Assembly (NCBI GenBank): GCA_021779335.1
Contig: JAJYAW010000010.1
Span: 1 to 19,904, forward strand
Source of the DNA: Myxococcales bacterium
GTDB lineage: Bacteria > Myxococcota > Myxococcia > Myxococcales > Anaeromyxobacteraceae
Length of the DNA stretch: 19,904 nucleotides
Direction of reading: 5' to 3'
The notes beneath the pieces are model-generated. The model ran no database searches, was not told the DNA's origin, and saw only the letters and a program-made list of their open reading frames with translations. This document shows, one piece after another, positions 13,961 to 19,904 of the stretch (positions within the stretch are counted from its first letter, which is position 1; the number at the start of each line of letters is the position of its first letter). The position numbers and the translations under genes were made by a program.

Positions 13961-14271
13961 ATGTGCGCGCCCAAGACCGAGAAGATCTGCGGCTTCATCA
14001 CCGTGGCCGACAAGCTGCGCCCCATCAAGAGCATCAACATGCGGAGGCCGTGGGAGACGGGCCGGCGTTCTCCCGTCGGCATCGCCGGCCCGGCCCTCCA
14101 TCTACACCGTCATCAGGATCATCTTCGAGATCATGGTGGTCTGCACCGGCACCACCGTGGTGGCCGCGCTCGCCGGTCCCGGTCAGCTTCGAGATGCCGC
14201 GCCGCTGATGACGATGGCCCATCACGGCCGAGCAGCTCCGCGTCATCCCGTGCGGCGGCCAGGGGGCGTCC
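13961..14271 (+). pseudogene. Small gene, apparently frameshifted
   Basis: ATG 13961 has a very good ribosome binding site (GGAGGT, 5 nt spacing) and begins a plausible protein, MCAPKTEKICGFITVADKLR, for about 45 codons. From about 14096 the GC-rich third codon position, which marks real genes here, moves to another frame. That frame reads SIYTVIRIIFEIMVVCTG. From about 14165 the signal moves again to a frame reading PVPVSFEMPRR and stopping at 14207-14209. The unbroken first frame instead continues to 14275 with an implausible His/Arg/Ser-rich tail. I read this as one small gene with two frameshifts (decay, sequencing error or programmed shift), or two overlapping small genes. Function unknown. 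Confidence 0.45.
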
Positions 14272-14505
14272 GTGAGCGCCCCGGCCAGCGGCAAGAAGTC
14301 CCGGCGCGGTGGGCGGGGCGGCCTCCACATCGAGGGCGGTGTGGTCCCGGCCGGCACCATCCCCTCCAACCAGGACCCGGCGGAGCGGGCCCTGACCCGC
14401 GAGGAGAGGGGCCGGCGGGCGCTCCTCGCTCTCGGTGAGCTCGTCCTCAAGGTCCGCGAGGGCCGGGAGCGCAGCGCCGCCACCCGTCCGACCCGGGACG
14501 TATAG
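14272..14505 (+). CDS. 77-residue basic protein upstream of the recombinase
   Basis: Starts at GTG 14272 after AGGGGG at a short spacing. The N terminus is Gly/Arg/Lys-rich (SGKKSRRGGRGGLHIEGGVVPAGTIPSNQDP) and the C terminus helical (AERALTREERGRRALLALGELVLKVREGRE). The recombinase ATG follows 8 bp after its stop, so the two are co-transcribed and probably coupled. A basic small protein in this place might be a recombination directionality factor or accessory DNA-binding protein, but no HTH is visible and this is speculation. The same frame reads protein-like for about 20 codons upstream of the GTG (ITAEQLRVIPCGGQG), so the true N terminus may be longer and lost to a frameshift near 14210. 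Confidence 0.6.
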   Translation: MSAPASGKKSRRGGRGGLHIEGGVVPAGTIPSNQDPAERALTREERGRRALLALGELVLKVREGRERSAATRPTRDV

Positions 14506-14513
14506 GAGAGATC

Positions 14514-16256
14514 ATGGCCATGCCCAACAAGGTGCGCGCCAAGGACGGTAAGGCGGTGCGGGTGGCCGCCTACGCCAGGGTCAGCACGCTCAACCAGGTG
14601 CTGGAGCACGACTCCAGCGTGGACACCCAGTTCTCCCGCATCCGCAAGCGGGCCGAGTATGAGTCGGACCAGGCGGTCCACCGGGACGACGCCGACCCGT
14701 GGCGGATCGTGGAGGAGTACCGGGAGGAGGGGCGCTCGGCCAAGAACACCGACCGTCCCGCGCTCCAGCGGCTCCTCGCCGACGTGCGGCTCGGCAAGAT
14801 CGACATGGTGGTCGCCACCAAGATCGACCGCATCACCCGGAGCCTCACCGACTTCTACGACCTCTGGCGCATCTTCGAGGAGCACGGCGTCGAGTTCGTG
14901 GCGCTCGACGACAACTTCGAGACGAGGTCGGCGGGCGGCAGGGCGATGCTGAAGATCACGCTCATCTTCGCGGAGCTGGAGCGGGAGCGGACCTCGGAGA
15001 GGACGAAGGAGAAGATCCAGGCCCGCCGGGCGAACGGCCTCTGGTTCGGCGGGACCGTGCCGGTGGGCTACAAGCCGCACCCCACCGACAAGACGACGCT
15101 GGTGCCCGACGAGGCGTGGGCCGGGATCGTCAAGGAGGAGATCTTCGAGGGCTATCTGGTGTCCGGTTCGGCCCGGGCGCTCGTGCGGCGGCTCGCCAAG
15201 CAGGGCATCACGCGCCCCACCAGGACCACGAAGCGCGGCGCGGTGGCGGGCGGCGGCCCCTTCACCGTCCAGGGCGTGCTCGACATCCTCGCCTCGCCCA
15301 TCTACATCGCCGAGCGGGTACTGGACGACGGCGCGGTGGTGAAGGCGAGCTGGCCGGCCATCATCGAGCGGCCGCTCTTCCAGCGCGTGAAGGCGAAGCT
15401 CGACCTGGCGTCGGTGAGCAGGCCGACCGGCAAGACCTCGACCGGCCACGTCTACCTGCTGGACGGGCGGCTGCGCTGCGGCGCATGCGGCTCGGCCATG
15501 ACCAGGGCGACCGGCACCGGGGCCGGCGGCCGGTCGTACTTCTACTACTCCTGCGCCAACAAGAGCCGGACGGCCGGGACCAGGTGCGGGGTGAAGGACG
15601 TCCCCGCCGAGGCGGTCGAGTCCTTCGTCATCGACCAGGTGAAGAAGTACGCCATCGACCCCTCGGCCATCGGGAAGGCCGTCCGGCTGGCCAACGCCGG
15701 CCGGGACCGCGAACTGGCGACGCTGGAGGCCGAGCTGAAGAAGGGGAGGGTGGCCCTGGCGACGGCCAGCAAGGCCGCCACCGCCCTGGTGGACGCCGTG
15801 GAGAAAGACGTGGTGGAGGGCGGCGGCCAGGCCGGCCCGGGGCTCAGGGCCCGGCTCCGGGAGCGCGAGACGGCAGCGCAGGCCCTCCGGCTGGAGGTCG
15901 AGGACCTGGAGTTCCGGCGGGACGCCCTCCGGCAGAAGCTCCTCGACGACGAGGTGGTGGCCGAGGGCTACGAGCGGCTGCCGGCGCTGCTCGACGAGGC
16001 CCGGGAGCAGGGGGCCCACGAGCTCCTGCGCGGCCTGCTCCAGGCCGTGGTGGACGTGGTCGAGTGGCGGGAGGACGTGGGCGACCCGAAGAAGGGCACC
16101 GCCACCATCCTGTTCTACGAGCTGCCCGAAGGGTTCTGGGACGCCGCCGAGGCCCAGAAAGAGGAGCGGCCCGGCGAACACCCGTCAATCAGGTGTTCGC
16201 CGAGCCGTCCAGTGTGGCTCCCCAGGCATGACTCGAACATGCGACCCGGTGATTAA
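14514..16256 (+). CDS. Large serine recombinase, C terminus replaced by integration
   Basis: A 580-residue large serine recombinase. The N-terminal catalytic domain (about 15-170) has YARVST with nucleophile S24, KIDRITRS (103-110) and the E-helix region ERERTSERTKEKI. The recombinase domain spans about 185-300. A zinc ribbon has C322, C325 and later YYSCANKS...GTRCG. A coiled coil spans about 400-500. It should catalyse integration at, and excision from, tRNA-Asn. Codons 565-570 lie in attR. The last ten residues (RHDSNMRPGD) are read antisense from the tRNA, and its TAA is the complement of the anticodon loop. In the circular element the frame continues for 128 other residues, now at 2851-3237, including an HTH. 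GGAG lies 7 nt before ATG 14514. Confidence 0.92.
   Translation: MAMPNKVRAKDGKAVRVAAYARVSTLNQVLEHDSSVDTQFSRIRKRAEYESDQAVHRDDADPWRIVEEYREEGRSAKNTDRPALQRLLADVRLGKIDMVVATKIDRITRSLTDFYDLWRIFEEHGVEFVALDDNFETRSAGGRAMLKITLIFAELERERTSERTKEKIQARRANGLWFGGTVPVGYKPHPTDKTTLVPDEAWAGIVKEEIFEGYLVSGSARALVRRLAKQGITRPTRTTKRGAVAGGGPFTVQGVLDILASPIYIAERVLDDGAVVKASWPAIIERPLFQRVKAKLDLASVSRPTGKTSTGHVYLLDGRLRCGACGSAMTRATGTGAGGRSYFYYSCANKSRTAGTRCGVKDVPAEAVESFVIDQVKKYAIDPSAIGKAVRLANAGRDRELATLEAELKKGRVALATASKAATALVDAVEKDVVEGGGQAGPGLRARLRERETAAQALRLEVEDLEFRRDALRQKLLDDEVVAEGYERLPALLDEAREQGAHELLRGLLQAVVDVVEWREDVGDPKKGTATILFYELPEGFWDAAEAQKEERPGEHPSIRCSPSRPVWLPRHDSNMRPGD
16172..16202 (-). terminator. Hairpin beside attR, possible replacement tRNA terminator
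   Basis: CGGCGAACACC (16172-16182) and GGTGTTCGCCG (16192-16202) are perfect 11-bp complements with a 9-nt loop, located inside the 3' end of the recombinase frame. On the minus strand it lies 12 bp past the tRNA-Asn 3' end and is followed by CTCCTCTTTCTG. It could thus end tRNA transcription after the original terminator was displaced. A recombinase-binding arm of attP is the alternative. Confidence 0.5.
16205..16225. repeat. attR: right 21-bp direct repeat
   Basis: Identical to 2832-2852. Positions 16215-16225 are the last 11 bases of the tRNA-Asn gene (acceptor strand, discriminator and CCA), and 16205-16214 lie past its 3' end. The recombinase frame runs through the whole repeat. Confidence 0.9.
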
Positions 16257-16290
16257 CAGTCACCTGCTCTGCCAACTGAGCTACTGGGGA
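16215..16290 (-). tRNA. tRNA-Asn (anticodon GTT)
   Basis: The 76-nt minus-strand sequence folds as a full cloverleaf. The acceptor TCCCCAG/CTGGGGA is followed by discriminator G and an encoded CCA. The D stem is GCTC/GAGC, the anticodon stem GGTGA/TCACC with loop CTGTTAA (anticodon GTT, plus-strand 16255-16257), and the T arm GCATG-TTCGAGT-CATGC. It is the integration target, and its sequence is complete because the element carries an identical 3' end. The recombinase gene overlaps it antisense by 42 bp. Confidence 0.97.
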
Positions 16291-16304
16291 ATGGCAGGGC
16301 GGGC

Positions 16305-16334
16305 AATCTAGAGAACCGGTGCCCCCCGCGTCAA
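16305..16334 (-). promoter_or_regulatory. Promoter of tRNA-Asn
   Basis: On the minus strand TTGACG (plus 16329-16334) and TAGATT (plus 16305-16310) are 18 bp apart. The -10 ends 14 bp before the first tRNA base, a normal distance for a tRNA gene with a short 5' leader. Confidence 0.6.
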
Positions 16335-16411
16335 GGGGGAACGGCGGAGGCGCGTCACTTGGCCCCGGCGGCGCCGGGGGGCCGGCAAGGAGCGCGGCGC
16401 GCCGCGACCGG

Positions 16412-16417
16412 TATACT
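16412..16417 (+). promoter_or_regulatory. -10 box of the SirB1-like gene
   Basis: TATACT at 16412-16417 is a 5/6 match to the -10 consensus in a very GC-rich setting. No good -35 is seen at 16-18 bp upstream. The expected transcription start is about 16424, some 6 nt before the ATG, so the transcript would be nearly leaderless. Confidence 0.4.
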
Positions 16418-16429
16418 CGGGGCCACCCG

Positions 16430-17263
16430 ATGCAGCTCGACAGCCCCGCACGCACGCGCTTCCAGGCGCTCCTCGATGAGCCCATCCTCCGGCTCGACGA
16501 GGCGGCGCTGGCCATCGCCGCCGAGGAGTACGCCGGGCTCGACGAGGCGGCCTACCTGGCCCGCCTCGACGCGCTGGCGGACCAGGTGCAGCGGCGCGCC
16601 CCGGCGCCGCTGCGCGTGGCCACCACGCTCAAGGCGCTGCGCGACCTCCTCTTCCAGGAGGAGGGGTTCAAGGGCAACGAGAAGTCCTACTACGATCCGC
16701 GCAACTCGTTCCTCAACGAGGTGCTGGACCGGCGGCTGGGCATCCCCATCAGCCTGTCGGTCCTCTTCATGGAGGTGGCGCGGCGGGTCGGGCTGCAGCT
16801 CGAGGGGGTGGGCTTCCCCGGCCACTTCCTGGTGAAGCTCCGGCCGGAGTTCGGACCCGAGATCTTCATCGACCCCTACAACGGCGGCGAGCTGCTCAGC
16901 GCCGAGGAGTGCGTCGGGCGGTTCAAGCACCTCTCGCAGGGGCGCGAGTTCGAGCCGCGCTTCCTGCAGGGGGTGGCGCCCCGCCAGATCCTGGGGCGCA
17001 TGCTCCACAACCTGAAGCGCATCTACGTGGAGCAGGGCGACGACGTGCGGGCTTTCTGGGTCATCGATCGGCTCCTGCTGCTCTCGCCGGACGCCATCGA
17101 CGAGGTCCGCGACCGCGGCCTGGTCGAGGCGCGCCTGGGCCTGAAGCCCGCGGCGGCCCGCGACCTGGCCGCCTACCTGGAGAAGGAGCCGTCGGCGGCC
17201 GACGCGGGCGAGGTGCGCGACCTCCTGGCGACGCTGCGCGCCCACCCGGCCATGCTCAACTAA
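16430..17263 (+). CDS. SirB1-family transglutaminase-like protein with TPR-like tail
   Basis: A 277-residue protein. Residues about 60-180 contain the SirB1 (transglutaminase-like core 2) signature: NSFLNEVLDRRLGIPISLSVLFMEVARRVGL, GVGFPGHFLVKL and IFIDPYNGGELL, with the conserved His (GHF) and Asp (DPY). The usual transglutaminase cysteine position lies in ISLS and is not Cys, so classical catalysis is doubtful, as in other family members. The C-terminal about 80 residues (LKRIYVEQGDDVRAFWVIDRLLLLSPDAIDEVRDRGLVEARLG) form TPR-like helices, a standard architecture for this family. The role is poorly known. The stop codon overlaps the stop of the convergent ferredoxin gene by 4 bp. Confidence 0.88.
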   Translation: MQLDSPARTRFQALLDEPILRLDEAALAIAAEEYAGLDEAAYLARLDALADQVQRRAPAPLRVATTLKALRDLLFQEEGFKGNEKSYYDPRNSFLNEVLDRRLGIPISLSVLFMEVARRVGLQLEGVGFPGHFLVKLRPEFGPEIFIDPYNGGELLSAEECVGRFKHLSQGREFEPRFLQGVAPRQILGRMLHNLKRIYVEQGDDVRAFWVIDRLLLLSPDAIDEVRDRGLVEARLGLKPAAARDLAAYLEKEPSAADAGEVRDLLATLRAHPAMLN

Positions 17264-17592
17264 GGCTTGGCGGGCTTCTCCAGGTCGCGCAGGCGCAGCC
17301 GCTCCACCGGCTGGCCGCCCAGCAGGTGGCGCTCCACGATCTCCGGCACGTCCTCCGGCCGCACATGGCCGTACCAGACGCCCTCCGGGTAGACGACGAC
17401 GGCCGGGCCCAGGCTGCAGGCGTCGAGGCAGCCGGCGGCGTTGGCGCGCACCTCGCCCTTCAGGCCCCGCCGGGCCAGCTCGGCCTTGAAGGCCTGGCGC
17501 ACCGCCGCCGAGCCCCGGGCGCCGCAGGAGCCGCGCGGGTCGTCGGCCGGGCGCTGGTTCTCGCAGACGAAGACGTGGAGGCGGAAGCGCAC
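17260..17592 (-). CDS. Thioredoxin-like [2Fe-2S] ferredoxin
   Basis: A 110-residue protein starting at GTG 17592, 8 bp after the stop of the SDR gene. The ligands are C10 and C23 (VFVCENQRP...RGSCGARG) plus C55 and C59 (GCLDAC), followed by SLGPAVVVYPEGVWYGHV. The C-x12-C ... C-x3-C spacing and the VVVYPEGVWY strand are diagnostic of the thioredoxin-like [2Fe-2S] (Shethna-type/CooF-like) ferredoxins. These act as small soluble electron carriers. It is the last gene of a minus-strand operon with the SDR and HAD genes. The GTG start is chosen because no ATG precedes the β-strand RFRLHVFVC. Confidence 0.88.
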   Translation of the reverse strand: MRFRLHVFVCENQRPADDPRGSCGARGSAAVRQAFKAELARRGLKGEVRANAAGCLDACSLGPAVVVYPEGVWYGHVRPEDVPEIVERHLLGGQPVERLRLRDLEKPAKP

Positions 17593-17600
17593 GGGGGTCC

Positions 17601-18389
17601 TCAGCCCGGCCAGGCCGCGATCTGGCCGCGCGGCACCACCAGCAGCGCGCCGCCCGAGACGCCCAGGTTCTCGCCGGTCAGGTGGCCCGAGGCCTCGCTG
17701 GAGAGGTAGAGGACGGCCTGGACCACGTCGTCGACCTCGGCGACCCGCCGGTTGGGAAGCGCGCCCGCGATGCGCGGGCCGATGAGCTCGAGCTCCGCCT
17801 CTGCCATGGGGGTGCGGACCCAGCCGGGCGAGACCACGTTGACGCGGGTGCGCGGCCCCAGCTCCACCGCCAGGCTCATGGCGAGCGACTGCAGCGCCCC
17901 CTTGGTGGCGGCGTAGTGGCCGTGGCCGGCCTCGCCGCGCTGGCCCGCCGTGGAGCCGATGAAGACGACGCTGCCGCGCCCGGCCTGCCCCAGGTGCGCC
18001 ACCGCCTGGCGCACCAGGTAGAAGGCGCTGAAGCAGTTGACGCGGAAGATCTCCTCCAGCGTGGCGGCGGAGATGGTGCCGATGGCGCCGTCGTTCCAGA
18101 GGCCGGCCGAGTGGACCAGGCCGTCGAGCCCGCCCAGCCCGGCGACCGCCTCGGCGGCGCAGCGGACGCAGCCGGCCTCGGTGCCGAGCTCCGCCTGCAC
18201 CGCCACGGCGCGCCCGGGGAAGCGGGCGCAGAGCGCCTCGGCGGGGGCGCGCTGGTGCCGGAACTGCACGGCCACCCTGGCGCCCTGGTCGAGCAGGGCC
18301 TCCGCCACCCCGAGCCCGATGCCGGAGGAGGCGCCCGTCACCAGCACGCGCCGCCCCTCGAGATCCGAGTACCGCGCCAGCACCGTCAT
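17601..18389 (-). CDS. Short-chain dehydrogenase/reductase
   Basis: A classical 262-residue SDR. The cofactor motif TGASSGIG is at 18-25 and HSAG replaces the usual NNAG. The catalytic triad is S146 (IGSTAG), Y159 and K163 (YAATK). The C-terminal VNVVSPGWVRTPM and GHLTGENLGVSGG are typical of the FabG-like branch. The substrate is unknown. ATG 18389 overlaps the TGA of the upstream HAD gene (ATGA), so the two are translationally coupled. The ribosome binding site is AAGGGG. Confidence 0.92.
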   Translation of the reverse strand: MTVLARYSDLEGRRVLVTGASSGIGLGVAEALLDQGARVAVQFRHQRAPAEALCARFPGRAVAVQAELGTEAGCVRCAAEAVAGLGGLDGLVHSAGLWNDGAIGTISAATLEEIFRVNCFSAFYLVRQAVAHLGQAGRGSVVFIGSTAGQRGEAGHGHYAATKGALQSLAMSLAVELGPRTRVNVVSPGWVRTPMAEAELELIGPRIAGALPNRRVAEVDDVVQAVLYLSSEASGHLTGENLGVSGGALLVVPRGQIAAWPG

Positions 18390-19360
18390 CGCCGCCCCTT
18401 CCTGGCGAGGGCGCCTGCGCCCCCGCCTCCACCCGTGCGCCCGGCGGCGCCACGCCCGCGCCGCGCCCGGCCCGCGCCGGCGCCCGCCGGCCTGGTCCAG
18501 CGGGCGCCGTCCAGCAGCTCCAGCACCTGCGTGAAGGAGGAGATGGCGAGCGGCCAGCGGGCCGGCGTCTCCTCGGCCACGTGGCGCCGCGTCACCGCCT
18601 TGGCGGAGATGACGGCCAGCCGCTCGCGGTACTCGTGCGACACGTAGGTGCCGTACTCGGCCCAGACGCCGAGCGCGCCGTTGGCCTCGGCCACCGGCAT
18701 GTCCTTCTTCACGCTGTCGCCGACGTAGAGCACCTCGGCGCCATCGAGCCCGAGGTCGGCCAGGATGCGGGCCAGGCCGGCCGGGTTGGGCTTCTCCAGC
18801 TCCAGCGGCAGCTCCACCACCGGGGCCCGGGCCACGTAGTGGCCGGCCGCCTGCCGGCGGCGGATCTCGGGCGACACGTGGTCGGGCAGGGCGTAGGCGG
18901 GGAGGGTGTAGAGGGCGTCGAAGTGACCGTCGAGCTTGAGCCACTTGAGGCGCAGCTCGGCGGCGTTGCGCGGGGCGTCGGTGAGGGCCACCAGCTTGAG
19001 GCCGCGGCGGCGGATCTCCTCCAGCGTCTCGCGCACGCCCGGGTAGGGCCTGAGGAAGCGCTCGCGGGCGGCCTTGAAGGCGAGCCGGGCGGGCTCGAGC
19101 ACCAGCGCGTGGAAGGAGTCGAAGTCGGCCTCGTAGGGCGCGAAGAGCTCCGACTCCTGGATGGCGAAGGGGTACTCGTTCGACTGGTGCCTCGCGTAGA
19201 CCGCCTTGAGCGACTGGACCACCCGGACCCGCGGCAGGCCGGTGGTGGTTACCAGGGAGTCGACCATCGCCTCGAGGGCCGGGACGATGTAGTCCACCCA
19301 GGGGTAGAGCGTGTTGTCGAGGTCGGTGACGACGGCGCGGAGGCGCGGCACGCGGCGCAT
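18386..19360 (-). CDS. HAD-superfamily hydrolase
   Basis: A 324-residue protein with all HAD motifs. Motif I is DLDNTLYPW (D13 and D15). Motif II is LVALTDAP, the lysine is in LELEKPNP, and motif IV is VLYVGDSVKKD. The cap between about 20 and 110 is helical and of pyrimidine 5'-nucleotidase/phosphoglycolate type (C1). Substrate unknown. After residue about 285 the sequence turns into a Gly/Ala/Arg tail (GAGAGRARRGRGAAGRTGGG) that looks disordered and is not part of the fold. It is the first gene of a three-gene minus-strand operon and is divergent from the kinase-like gene, with only 14 bp between the start codons. Confidence 0.9.
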   Translation of the reverse strand: MRRVPRLRAVVTDLDNTLYPWVDYIVPALEAMVDSLVTTTGLPRVRVVQSLKAVYARHQSNEYPFAIQESELFAPYEADFDSFHALVLEPARLAFKAARERFLRPYPGVRETLEEIRRRGLKLVALTDAPRNAAELRLKWLKLDGHFDALYTLPAYALPDHVSPEIRRRQAAGHYVARAPVVELPLELEKPNPAGLARILADLGLDGAEVLYVGDSVKKDMPVAEANGALGVWAEYGTYVSHEYRERLAVISAKAVTRRHVAEETPARWPLAISSFTQVLELLDGARWTRPAGAGAGRARRGRGAAGRTGGGGGAGALARKGRR

Positions 19361-19374
19361 GCTACCATCGCGGC

Positions 19375-19904
19375 GTGCCGCCCGATCGCTTTCGCGTGGC
19401 CACCGCCCTGCCGCCGGACGGGGGCTGGCGCTCCGAGCTCGCCCTGGATCGCCAGGCCACGCCGCCGCGCCCGGTGACGCTGGCGCGCGTCCCATCGGCG
19501 GTGAGCGGCGACGCCGCGGCGCTGGCGGCGCTGGCGCGCGGCGTGGACCTGGCCTCGCGCCTGTCCCACCCCTCGCTCCTGCCGGTGCACGGACTGGTGG
19601 AGGTGGGCGGCGGGCTGGTGGTGGTCGGGGCCTTCCGCGAGGGCGAGACCCTCCGCGCCGTGCTCGACGGCGCCGGGCCGCTCACGCCGGCGCTCGCCTC
19701 CCGGGTGGTGGGCGACGTGGCCCGGGCCGTCCAGGCGATCCACGGCCTGGCGGCGGCCGGGTCGAGGACCTTCGCCCACGGCGCCGTCCGGCCCGAGCGC
19801 GTGCTCGTCGGCGAGGATGGCGCGGTCCTCTTGACCGGGCTCTGCCGGCCGACCGTGCCGCCGGCGGCGCCGGCCGACGACCTGGCGGCGCTGCTGCGGC
19901 TGCT
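19375..19904 (+). CDS. Serine/threonine kinase-like protein, probably pseudokinase (partial)
   Basis: An open frame from GTG 19375 to the window end (176 full codons). It looks like a Hanks-type kinase domain: RLSHPSLLPVHGLVEVGGGLVVVGAFREGETLRAVL matches the αC/β4-β5 and hinge region, then AVQAIHGLAAAGSRTFAHGAVRPERVLVGEDGAVLLTGLC matches the catalytic loop and β7-β8. The catalytic HRD is replaced by HGA and the DFG by LTG. No glycine-rich loop or VAIK lysine is evident. If the frame is right, this is a pseudokinase, a class common in myxobacteria. The start is not supported by a ribosome binding site and may be wrong. Confidence 0.6.
   Translation, partial: MPPDRFRVATALPPDGGWRSELALDRQATPPRPVTLARVPSAVSGDAAALAALARGVDLASRLSHPSLLPVHGLVEVGGGLVVVGAFREGETLRAVLDGAGPLTPALASRVVGDVARAVQAIHGLAAAGSRTFAHGAVRPERVLVGEDGAVLLTGLCRPTVPPAAPADDLAALLRL

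Larger units (their letters stand above)
2853..16204. mobile_element. Integrated element in tRNA-Asn (about 13.4 kb)
   Basis: The interval between the two 21-bp repeats; one copy of the repeat plus this interval is 13,373 bp. It holds a serine recombinase at one end, a primase/DUF3987 replication protein, a Rad52-type annealing protein with a RecB-like nuclease, a DUF932 protein and several cargo genes. Base composition looks visibly less GC-extreme than the flanks, especially in intergenic stretches. No structural phage genes, terminase, relaxase or conjugation genes are seen, so it resembles a small replicating integrative element or a phage satellite rather than a complete prophage or ICE. 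Host genes on both sides are intact, and the tRNA is preserved because the repeat restores its 3' end. Confidence 0.85.

Noticed and set aside
14034..16181. 715-codon minus-strand open frame
   Set aside because: It is fully antisense to the serine recombinase, whose catalytic and zinc motifs are unambiguous. The antisense product is low-complexity.
16215..16290. Damage to the tRNA gene by insertion
   Set aside because: All stems and the CCA are intact because the repeat restores the 3' end.

Overview
The window comes from a very GC-rich bacterial chromosome. The flanking genes (SirB1-type transglutaminase-like protein, thioredoxin-like [2Fe-2S] ferredoxin, pseudokinase-like gene, HNH endonuclease with a proline-rich linker) and the extreme third-position GC suggest a myxobacterium of the Anaeromyxobacter type. 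That assignment is inference from gene style only.

The chromosome is interrupted by a site-specifically integrated element of about 13.4 kb. A 21-bp direct repeat at 2832-2852 and 16205-16225 bounds it, and 11 bp of this repeat are the 3' end of a tRNA-Asn(GTT) gene at 16215-16290 (minus). Left flank: an MFS transporter (partial), an EamA/DMT transporter and an HNH endonuclease. Right flank: tRNA-Asn, a SirB1-like gene, then a minus-strand operon HAD hydrolase > SDR > [2Fe-2S] ferredoxin, and the start of a divergent kinase-like gene.

Element, left to right: a 132-codon plus-strand fragment with a helix-turn-helix; a minus-strand cargo block (small membrane protein, NAD(P)-binding SDR/NmrA-like protein, GbsR/MarR-type regulator); a DUF932 protein and a 39-aa hydrophobic peptide; an unrecognised minus-strand gene; a phage-style recombination pair (Rad52-type annealing protein plus Cas4/AddB-like PD-(D/E)XK nuclease with a predicted Fe-S cluster); a Cys-rich lipoprotein; an orphan minus-strand gene with a TGPKTEKGK motif; a primase/DUF3987 replication protein followed by a nested inverted repeat that could be an origin; a small gene that looks frameshifted; a 77-aa protein; and a large serine recombinase ending at the right junction. 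I see no capsid, terminase, portal, relaxase or type IV secretion gene. It therefore looks like a small replicating integrative element or satellite that needs a helper to move between cells.

The most striking observation is that the attachment site lies inside the recombinase reading frame. If the element is circularised on paper by joining the two repeats, the recombinase (codons 1-570 at the right end) continues in frame into the plus-strand fragment at the left end. This gives a 698-residue recombinase with a C-terminal HTH region. Integration removes the last 128 residues and replaces them with 10 residues read antisense through tRNA-Asn, with the stop codon supplied by the anticodon loop. 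The layout parallels Myxococcus phage Mx8 (intP/intX) and archaeal SSV viruses, but here with a serine recombinase. It would make recombinase form depend on integration state.

A second regulatory theme is a motif TTCAGAA-N6-GAACGAT found in front of both the regulator gene and the SDR gene of the cargo block.
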